Source: Miltoncostaea sp050249835
Lineage (GTDB): Bacteria > Actinomycetota > Thermoleophilia > Miltoncostaeales > Miltoncostaeaceae
Length of the DNA stretch: 7,254 nucleotides
Assembly: GCA_050249835.1 (NCBI GenBank)
Contig: JBFWPT010000087.1
Coordinates: forward strand, 1-7,254
Direction: 5' to 3'
The translations under genes and the position numbers were made by a program. Below are positions 1-4,693 of this stretch, piece by piece. Within the stretch, counting starts at the first letter, position 1. Each line of letters starts with the position of its first letter. The notes below the pieces were generated by a model, which searched no databases, was not told the DNA's origin, and saw only the letters and a program-made list of their open reading frames with translations.

Positions 1-32
1 TCCCGCTCCGCACCGGCCCTCCGCCTCTCGGG

Positions 33-671
33 ATGGAGGAGCGTCTGCGCCTCGCCGCCCGGGTGCGCCTGCTGTCCTGGGTGAGCCTCGTCTACATGGT
101 GGCCGAGGGGACGATCGCGATAATCGCGGGAATCACCGCGGGGTCGATCGCGCTGGTCGGCTTCGGCATCGACTCGGCGATCGAGGGCTTCGCGAGCGCG
201 ATCATCGTCTGGCGTTTCACGGGGCACCGGATCGTGAGCGACGTCGCGGAGGCCCGGGCCCAGAAGCTCGTGGCGATCCAGTTCTTCGTCCTCGCGCCGT
301 ACGTCGCCGTCGAGTCCGCGCGCGTCCTGATCGCCGGCGAGCACGCCGAGGTGAGCTGGCTGGGAATGGCGCTGGCCGCATCGAGCCTCGCCGTGATGCC
401 CTACCTGGGGATCGCCAAGGGCCGCCTCGCCGACCGGCTCGGCTCGGCGGCGACGAAGGGCGAGGGGCGGCAGAACATGCTCTGCGCATACCTGGCGGGC
501 GCGCTGCTGATCGGGCTGCTCGCCAACGCGCTAGTAGGCGCCTGGTGGCTCGACCCGCTCATCGGGCTCCTCATCGCGGGCGTGGCGGTGAAGGAGGGGG
601 TGGAGGCGTGGCGCGGGGAGGGCTGCGCCTGCTGCGCCGTCCCGGAAGGGGTGGTCCGGCCGCTCAGATGA
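33..671 (+). CDS. CDF-like cation transporter lacking the cytoplasmic C-terminal domain
   Basis: This is an integral membrane protein of about six predicted membrane segments (roughly residues 14-34, 38-60, 80-100, 108-127, 150-170 and 172-190). It resembles the short cation-diffusion-facilitator-like proteins that accompany actinobacterial metal loci. Candidate metal ligands are D47 and E51 in GFGIDSAIEG of TM2, C151 near the start of TM5, and D174 in the WWLDP motif. Typical CDF exporters are near 300 residues and carry a cytoplasmic metal-binding domain. This one stops at 212 residues, with a short tail containing CACC (residues 198-201). The substrate is unknown; metal(loid) export is inferred from fold and neighbourhood. 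The frame stays open to the window edge and no clear ribosome binding site precedes the ATG, so the true start may lie upstream. The 3' end overlaps the convergent acetyltransferase gene by 8 bp. Confidence 0.8.
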   Translation: MEERLRLAARVRLLSWVSLVYMVAEGTIAIIAGITAGSIALVGFGIDSAIEGFASAIIVWRFTGHRIVSDVAEARAQKLVAIQFFVLAPYVAVESARVLIAGEHAEVSWLGMALAASSLAVMPYLGIAKGRLADRLGSAATKGEGRQNMLCAYLAGALLIGLLANALVGAWWLDPLIGLLIAGVAVKEGVEAWRGEGCACCAVPEGVVRPLR

Positions 672-1167
672 CCCGGCTGCGCCTCTCGAGGAAGGCGACG
701 TCGCGCCACTCGCCGGCGAGCACGCCGAGGCGCTCCCGGACTCCGATCACACGGAAGCCGGCGCTCTCGTGCAGCGCGATGCTCGCCGTGTTCTCGGGGA
801 GGATGCCGCACTCGAGCGTCCAGATGCCGGCGGCCTCCGCGGAGGCGACGAGCGCGTCGAGGAGGGCCCGGCCGACACCGCGCCCGCGCGCGCGGCCGGC
901 GACGTAGACGGAGTCCTGCGCCACGCCGCGGAAGGCGCACTGGGCCGACGAGGGCTCGAGCGCCGCCCAGCCCACGACCTCCCCGCCGACCGTGGCCACC
1001 AGGCGGTGCCCGGGGAGGTGGGCGGCGTCCCACTCCTCCCAGGGGGGCGGCGCGGTCGCGAAGGTGGCGAGGCCCGTCGCGATGCCCTCGGCGTAGATGG
1101 CGGCGACGGCCGGCCAGTCGGAGGCGGCCATCGGCCGGACGCTCACGCCGTCGCCCGAGGCGGCCAT
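664..1167 (-). CDS. arsN1: GNAT N-acetyltransferase, phosphinothricin/arsinothricin type (ArsN1-like)
   Basis: This is a single-domain GNAT protein of 167 residues. The acetyl-CoA loop is seen as RGRGVG at residues 94-99 (R/QxxGxG). It follows DSVYVAGRA at the end of strand 4 and precedes the ALLDAL helix. The C-terminal half has the PENTASIALHESAGFR and GEWRDVAFLER signatures typical of phosphinothricin acetyltransferase relatives. Known members of this family N-acetylate the amino group of phosphinothricin or of the arsenical antibiotic arsinothricin. The arsinothricin assignment here rests on linkage to arsM and arsR. Its ATG lies 2 nt after the arsM stop, and the overlapping TGAGG stretch suggests translational coupling as the last gene of the arsR-arsM operon. 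The 3' end overlaps the convergent transporter gene. A different small-molecule amine substrate cannot be excluded. Confidence 0.8.
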   Translation of the reverse strand: MAASGDGVSVRPMAASDWPAVAAIYAEGIATGLATFATAPPPWEEWDAAHLPGHRLVATVGGEVVGWAALEPSSAQCAFRGVAQDSVYVAGRARGRGVGRALLDALVASAEAAGIWTLECGILPENTASIALHESAGFRVIGVRERLGVLAGEWRDVAFLERRSRVI

Positions 1168-1169
1168 CC

Positions 1170-1985
1170 TCAGCAGCAGCCGGCGGCGCCGCCGGCGGGG
1201 AGGGCCGTGAGGACGCTCGGCGCGTCGAGGGGCTTGGTCCCGCTGACGATCGCGCCGTGGAGGCCGTCGGCGACCTCGTGGGTGAAGCGGATGTCCACGT
1301 CGGAGAACCCTGCGGCGTCCAGGAACCTGCCGTACTCGGTGACCGAGAGCGCGCCTGCGATGCAGCCGGCCCAGCCGCCGCGCTCGGCCCGCTCGGCAGG
1401 CGTGAGCCGGTCCTCGGCGACGACGTCGCTGATGCCGATGCGTCCGCCCGCCCGCAGCACCCGGAACGTCTCGCGCAGGACGGCCTCCTTGTCCGGTGAG
1501 AGGTTGACGACGCAGTTCGAGATGACGACGTCGATCGTCTCGGCGGGGAGGGGGATCTCCTCGATCCGCCCCTTCAGGAACTCGACGTTTGTCGCACCCG
1601 CGTCGGCGGCGTTGCGCAGGGCGAGGGCGAGCATCTCCTCGGTCATGTCCAGCCCGTACGCCCTGCCGGATGGGCCGACGCGCTTCGCCGAGAGCAGGAC
1701 ATCGATGCCGCCGCCCGAGCCCAGGTCGAGGACGCGCTCACCCTCCCGCAGTTCGGCGACGGCGGTGGGGTTGCCGCAGCCGAGGCTCGCCAGCACCGCG
1801 GTCCCGGGGAGCTCCTCCTGGGCGGCGGCGTCGTAGAGGGCGCCGCCGAACACGGCCTCCTCGGGTGCGCAGCAGCCGCCCTCGCCGCAGCCGGAGACGA
1901 TGCCGGGCTGCGTGCCCGACGACGCCTCGACAGCCGCCTGCGCGTAGCGCTGCCTGACCTGCTCGTGGATGTCGCTTGTGCTCAT
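1170..1985 (-). CDS. arsM: Arsenite S-adenosylmethionine methyltransferase ArsM
   Basis: This 271-residue cytoplasmic class I methyltransferase transfers methyl groups from SAM to As(III), giving mono-, di- and possibly trimethylated arsenic. The SAM-binding motif is VLDLGSGGGID (residues 85-95), followed by the acidic GLDMTEEML. The three family cysteines are present: C70 in ASLGCGNP, C158 in ISNCVVNLS and C208 in WAGCIAGAL. They correspond to the substrate-binding cysteines known from algal CmArsM. Extra cysteines lie at C33, C38 and C39, and the protein ends in a CC pair (C270, C271). I chose this ATG because MSTSDIHEQVRQRYAQ is the usual family start and GGGAGG lies 4 nt upstream. The frame stays open to 2045, but that extension has no such support. 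It follows the 49-residue protein by 19 nt and is probably cotranscribed from the arsR promoter. Confidence 0.95.
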   Translation of the reverse strand: MSTSDIHEQVRQRYAQAAVEASSGTQPGIVSGCGEGGCCAPEEAVFGGALYDAAAQEELPGTAVLASLGCGNPTAVAELREGERVLDLGSGGGIDVLLSAKRVGPSGRAYGLDMTEEMLALALRNAADAGATNVEFLKGRIEEIPLPAETIDVVISNCVVNLSPDKEAVLRETFRVLRAGGRIGISDVVAEDRLTPAERAERGGWAGCIAGALSVTEYGRFLDAAGFSDVDIRFTHEVADGLHGAIVSGTKPLDAPSVLTALPAGGAAGCC

Positions 1986-2004
1986 GGCGCCTCCCGGCGG
2001 TTCG

Positions 2005-2154
2005 TCAGCCCGGGCCGCGCCGGGTGAGGGATCGGTCGGTGTCACGGTCGCGCCGCGACGACGCGCGGCAGGCGGCGGTGCAGACGTCGCCGGTGCGTTC
2101 GTCGAACGAGACCCGGCCGAGCGGCCGGCGAATCAGCTTCCGCAGGGTCAGCAT
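2005..2154 (-). CDS. Small 49-residue CxxxC protein between arsR and arsM (unknown function)
   Basis: This is a short basic protein, beginning MLTLRKLIRRPLGRVSFDER and ending in an Arg/Ser-rich tail. It has two cysteines, C25 and C29, in DVCTAACR. It has no signal peptide or membrane segment. Support for expression is strong: a perfect AAGGAGG lies 7 nt upstream of the ATG. The start overlaps the last codons of arsR by 7 nt, and arsM begins 19 nt after its stop, so translational coupling is likely. I do not recognise a named family. The CxxxC pair and the location allow guesses such as a metalloid-binding or chaperone-like accessory, but nothing in the sequence proves it. It is easy to miss because a longer open frame without coding character extends upstream through arsR. 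Confidence 0.75.
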   Translation of the reverse strand: MLTLRKLIRRPLGRVSFDERTGDVCTAACRASSRRDRDTDRSLTRRGPG

Positions 2155-2528
2155 GCGCACGCCTCCTTCGGCGTCCCGGCGACCCAGGCGCCGAACTCGG
2201 CGAGGGCCTCGGGGATGACGTAGTAGTACGCCCACAGGCCCTGCCGCTCGGAGTCCACCAGCCCTGCCTGGCGCAGCACCTTGAGGTGGTGGGACACCGT
2301 GGATTGGCCGACGTCGAAGAGCGGGATCAGCTCGCAGACGCACACCTTCCCGGCGTGCTTGCGCAGAACGTCGATGAGCTGGAGGCGGATCGGATCCCCG
2401 AGAGCTTTCGCCACGGCGGCCATGCGCTCCGCCTGGGCGCGCTCCACGTCGGGATAGACGACGGGCTCACAGCACGGCTCGCCTGCGGGGCGCTTGGTCT
2501 TCGGCTCCAGCGCGATATCGATAGCCAT
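2148..2528 (-). CDS. arsR: ArsR/SmtB-family arsenite-responsive repressor
   Basis: This 126-residue winged-helix repressor dissociates from DNA on binding As(III) or related trivalent metalloids. The HTH recognition region is VGQSTVSHHLKVLRQAGLV (residues 73-91), followed by the beta-wing ERQGLWAYYYV. There are two metalloid-site elements: the adjacent pair C19-C20 near the N-terminus, and C63/C65 in KVCVCEL of the alpha-3 region. The N-terminal pair plus an alpha-3 cysteine resembles the Corynebacterium glutamicum ArsR1 site (Cys15, Cys16, Cys55) more than the E. coli CxCxxC site. The protein ends KEACAC, giving two more cysteines. The ATG at 2528 is preferred because a promoter -10 lies 7 nt upstream, which implies a leaderless mRNA. 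An upstream TTG in frame at 2564 is itself the -35 box and is rejected. It is the first gene of the minus-strand operon and probably autoregulated. Confidence 0.95.
   Translation of the reverse strand: MAIDIALEPKTKRPAGEPCCEPVVYPDVERAQAERMAAVAKALGDPIRLQLIDVLRKHAGKVCVCELIPLFDVGQSTVSHHLKVLRQAGLVDSERQGLWAYYYVIPEALAEFGAWVAGTPKEACAC
2162..2168 (-). promoter_or_regulatory. Shine-Dalgarno AAGGAGG for the 49-residue protein
   Basis: This is a full anti-16S match, 7 nt before the ATG at 2154-2152. It is encoded within the last codons of arsR (Lys-Glu-Ala of the KEACAC tail). It decides the start of the small gene and is the strongest ribosome binding site on the minus strand of the arsenic island. Confidence 0.8.
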
Positions 2529-2535
2529 GAATCTA

Positions 2536-2564
2536 CTTCTATCGATTGAAACGATACCTGTCAA
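2536..2564 (-). promoter_or_regulatory. Promoter of the arsR operon (leaderless)
   Basis: On the minus strand a perfect -35 TTGACA (2564-2559) is followed, after a 17-nt spacer, by a weaker -10 TAGAAG (2541-2536). The arsR ATG begins 7 nt after the -10, so the transcript would start at or next to the ATG. This leaderless layout is common in actinobacteria. No Shine-Dalgarno sequence precedes the ATG, which agrees with this. Confidence 0.7.
2540..2556. promoter_or_regulatory. Putative ArsR operator, 5-bp inverted repeat
   Basis: TATCG-ATTGAAA-CGATA is a perfect 5-bp inverted repeat with a 7-bp centre. It covers the spacer and the edge of the -10 of the arsR promoter, and it contains the -35 of the opposite promoter. 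A second, interleaved repeat, ATTGA (2545-2549) with TCAAT (2561-2565), lies between the two promoters. ArsR repressors bind imperfect AT-rich palindromes in such positions. Occupancy here could shut both directions, but the assignment is inferred from position and symmetry. Confidence 0.6.
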
Positions 2565-2575
2565 TGGATTAGTCT
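2546..2575 (+). promoter_or_regulatory. Candidate promoter of the metallophosphoesterase-aquaporin-arsC operon
   Basis: On the plus strand TTGAAA (2546-2551) and TAGTCT (2570-2575) are separated by 18 nt. The ATG at 2585 begins 9 nt downstream of the -10, so this transcript may also be leaderless. The -35 lies inside the putative ArsR operator. The boxes are less canonical than those of the divergent promoter. Confidence 0.5.
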
Positions 2576-2584
2576 GTGGCTGCG

Positions 2585-3304
2585 ATGCGGGTCGCCGTGA
2601 TCACGGACATCCATGGGAACCTCCCGGCCCTCGAGGCGGCGCTCCGCCGCATCGACGCGATCGGCGTCGACACCGTCTACTGCGGCGGGGACCTGGTCGG
2701 CTACGGCCCCCACCCGAACGAGGTGTGCCGGCTGATCGAGGCACGGGCGATTCCCACGATCTACGGGAACTACGACTACGCCATCGGCCGTGACCTCGAC
2801 GACTGCGGGTGTGCCTACGTCACGCCGCACGACCGCGAGCTCGGCCAGCGATCGGTGGAGTGGACCCTCGCCCACACGGACGCGGCCTCGAAGGCGTTCA
2901 TGCGGGACCTTCCGTTCGACCTGCGGTTCGACATGGACGCCACCCGTGTCCGGCTGGTCCACGGGTCGCCGCGGAAGGTCAACGAGTATCTGTTCGAGGA
3001 CAAGCCGGCGTCGCTCTACGAGCGCCTCGCCGCCGCCGCCGACTGCGACGTCCTGGTCTTCGGGCACACCCACAAGCCTTGGGTCCGGGAGTACGGCGGC
3101 GTGCTCTTCGTGAACTGCGGCTCGGTGGGCAAGCCGAAGGACGGAGACCCCCGGGCCGCCTTCGCGGTGCTCGACACGGGGGCCGGCGGGGACGTCGGCG
3201 TGACGATCGAGCGGGTGGAGTACGACGCCGGGGGCGTCGCGCGCGAGGTCGCGGCGTCGGGTCTGCCGGTGGAGTTCGCCGAGAAGCTCGTCCTGGCAGG
3301 CTAG
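2585..3304 (+). CDS. Calcineurin-like metallophosphoesterase (ars-linked)
   Basis: This 239-residue dinuclear-metal phosphoesterase of the YfcE/MJ0936 type is expected to be cytoplasmic. The metallophos motifs appear in order: DIHGN (D8, H10), GGDLVGYGP (D36), GNYDY (N62), VHGSP (H126) and GHTHKPW (H161, H163). The usual GNHD is GNYD here. A middle segment, DDCGCAYVTPHD (residues 72-83), carries two cysteines (C74, C76). Activity as a phosphomonoesterase or phosphodiesterase follows from the fold, but the substrate is unknown. It is the first gene of the plus-strand operon, and its stop codon abuts the aquaporin GTG with no gap, so it probably acts in arsenic metabolism. I chose ATG 2585 because MRVAVITDIHGN fits the family start and the predicted leaderless promoter. 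A GTG at 2576, adding MAA, is possible but would sit at or upstream of the transcription start. Confidence 0.88.
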   Translation: MRVAVITDIHGNLPALEAALRRIDAIGVDTVYCGGDLVGYGPHPNEVCRLIEARAIPTIYGNYDYAIGRDLDDCGCAYVTPHDRELGQRSVEWTLAHTDAASKAFMRDLPFDLRFDMDATRVRLVHGSPRKVNEYLFEDKPASLYERLAAAADCDVLVFGHTHKPWVREYGGVLFVNCGSVGKPKDGDPRAAFAVLDTGAGGDVGVTIERVEYDAGGVAREVAASGLPVEFAEKLVLAG

Positions 3305-4027
3305 GTGACGCGGCCCGGGCTCCGCCGGCGCCTCGCGTGCGAGGTGCTCGGCACGTTCTGCCTCGTCTTCGCCGGGACCGGGGCCGTCGTCGTCGATGCG
3401 GTCGCCGGCGGTCCGATCGGCCACGGCGGCGTCGCCGCGGCTTTCGGCCTTGTCGTGGCGATCATGATCTTCGCCGTCGGCCACCTCTCCGGCGCGCACC
3501 TCAACCCTGCGGTGACCCTCGCGTTCGCCGCGGCGCGGCACTTCCCCGCGCGGGAGGTCGCCCCCTACGCGCTCGCCCAGGTGGCCGGAGCGATCCTCGC
3601 GTCCGCGGCGCTGCGCGGACTGTTCGGGCTGGAGGGCGGCCTGGGCGCCACGCACCCCGATCACGTCGGCCAGGGCGGAGCCCTCGTCCTGGAGGCGGGG
3701 CTCACCGCGGTCCTGATGGTCGTGATCCTCGCCGTCGCCACCGATACCCGCGCCGTCGGATCCCTGGCGGCCCTGGCCATCGGGGCGACGATCGCGCTGG
3801 AGGCACTGGTGATGGGCCCGATCACGGGCGCGTCCATGAACCCGGCTCGCTCCCTCGCGCCCGCCCTCGTCGGGGCGGACGGCGCGGACCTGTGGCTCTA
3901 CCTGATCGGACCGACCGTCGGCGCCCTCGTCGGCGTCGCGGTCTATGCAGTCCTGCGGGACAGCCCCGCACCCGACCGCGCCGCCGGACCGGCGGCGCTC
4001 ATCCAGCCTGAGGAGGCTGCGCGATGA
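3305..4027 (+). CDS. MIP-family aquaporin, probable arsenite channel
   Basis: This 240-residue channel has six predicted membrane helices plus the two NPA half-helices: SGAHLNPAVT (N67-P68-A69) and TGASMNPARS (N179-P180-A181). By motif alignment to AQP1, the aromatic/arginine filter positions are F47, A167, A176 and R182. The helix-5 position that is His in strict water channels is Ala here, which gives a wider pore. Aquaglyceroporin-type channels pass neutral As(OH)3, and in Sinorhizobium meliloti AqpS substitutes for an arsenite pump beside ArsC. The same role is inferred here because no ArsB or Acr3 gene is visible. The GTG start directly follows the phosphoesterase TAG, and the stop overlaps the arsC ATG (ATGA), so translation is likely coupled. 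Water, glycerol or methylarsenite are alternative substrates. Confidence 0.9.
   Translation: MTRPGLRRRLACEVLGTFCLVFAGTGAVVVDAVAGGPIGHGGVAAAFGLVVAIMIFAVGHLSGAHLNPAVTLAFAAARHFPAREVAPYALAQVAGAILASAALRGLFGLEGGLGATHPDHVGQGGALVLEAGLTAVLMVVILAVATDTRAVGSLAALAIGATIALEALVMGPITGASMNPARSLAPALVGADGADLWLYLIGPTVGALVGVAVYAVLRDSPAPDRAAGPAALIQPEEAAR
4011..4016 (+). promoter_or_regulatory. Shine-Dalgarno AGGAGG for arsC
   Basis: AGGAGG lies 7 nt before the ATG at 4024, inside the end of the aquaporin gene (Glu-Glu-Ala codons). It supports the overlapping ATGA start of arsC. Confidence 0.75.
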
Positions 4028-4659
4028 CCAAGCCAGGACTCGACCTGGAGCTCCAGCTCACCCGGACGATCGCTCGGCTCACGGACGAGTTCCGCGGCGT
4101 GTTCGGCCCGGAGACGGTCGAGCGGTTCTCCCGCGAGACGTTCAGCCGCCTCCAGGAGACCGCGACCGTGCCGGCCTTCCTGCCCGTGTTCTCCGAGCGG
4201 TTCACCCGCGACCGCCTCCGCGCGCTCGCCCAAGCCGACGAGCTGATCGCCAAGGACCGCCCCGAGGTCCTGTACGTGTGCGTCCACAACGCCGGCCGCT
4301 CCCAGATGGCCGCCCTCCTCACGACGATGCTCAGCGAGGGACGGGTGCACGTCCGCTCCGCCGGCTCCGACCCCGCAGACCGCGTGAACCCCCTCGTGGT
4401 GGAGGCCATGTCCGAGCTCGGCCTCGACATGTCCCAGGAGTTCCCCAAGCCCCTCACCGACGAGGTCGTCCGCGCCGCCGACGCCGTCATCACCATGGGC
4501 TGCGGCGACGCATGCCCGCTCTACCCCGGCAAGCGCTACGAGGACTGGGAGCTGCCCGACCCCGCTGGGGCGGAGAGCATCGAGGACGTGCGCGCCATCC
4601 GGGAGCAGATCCAGGCGCGCGTCGAGCGGCTCCTCAGCGAGATGCTCACCCCAGCCTGA
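4024..4659 (+). CDS. arsC: Arsenate reductase ArsC, LMW-phosphatase fold with N-terminal helical domain
   Basis: This 211-residue protein reduces arsenate to arsenite. Residues 1-78 form a predicted helical-bundle domain, probably for dimerisation. Residues 81-209 are the low-molecular-weight phosphatase-like catalytic domain. The P-loop is C86-VHNAG-R92-S (the CX5R motif), starting after VLYV. The general acid is D179 in ELPDP. C160 and C164, in MGCGDACP, sit where thioredoxin-coupled ArsCs carry their shuttle cysteines, although the 4-residue spacing differs from the 7 of S. aureus ArsC (C82/C89). Actinobacterial relatives include mycothiol/mycoredoxin-dependent arsenate-mycothiol transferases, so the electron donor is undecided. 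Its start overlaps the aquaporin stop, so reduction and the channel route are genetically coupled. It is the last gene of the plus-strand operon and converges on the relaxase gene. Confidence 0.93.
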   Translation: MTKPGLDLELQLTRTIARLTDEFRGVFGPETVERFSRETFSRLQETATVPAFLPVFSERFTRDRLRALAQADELIAKDRPEVLYVCVHNAGRSQMAALLTTMLSEGRVHVRSAGSDPADRVNPLVVEAMSELGLDMSQEFPKPLTDEVVRAADAVITMGCGDACPLYPGKRYEDWELPDPAGAESIEDVRAIREQIQARVERLLSEMLTPA

Positions 4660-4693
4660 CGCCGCTCGCCCGACCGGGACCACGGCGCCGGAC

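Noticed and set aside
1179..1196. 18-bp GC palindrome near the arsM 3' end as a terminator or attenuator
   Set aside because: It consists only of GCC/GGC codons for the Ala/Gly-rich tail of ArsM, has no T-run, and precedes a gene 2 nt past the arsM stop, so simple codon bias explains it.
769..1836. Long plus-strand open frame opposite arsM and the acetyltransferase gene
   Set aside because: It has no recognisable domain and an Arg/Pro/Ser-rich composition, and it lies over two genes with intact motifs.
1986..2045. N-terminal extension of arsM to 2045
   Set aside because: The extra residues are Pro/Ala/Gly-rich and unlike the family, and they overlap the end of the 49-residue gene. The ATG at 1985 has its own GGGAGG.
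2529..2564. Upstream TTG start for arsR at 2564
   Set aside because: That TTG is the first codon of the TTGACA -35 box, and the added residues are encoded by the promoter and operator.
2561..3664. Long minus-strand open frame opposite the phosphoesterase and aquaporin genes
   Set aside because: Its translation is a low-complexity Arg/Gly/Val/Asp-rich product with no motifs, antisense to two clearly recognisable genes; typical of high-GC shadow frames.
4660..4693. Bidirectional terminator between arsC and the relaxase gene
   Set aside because: I found no stem longer than a few base pairs and no T-run in the 34-bp gap.
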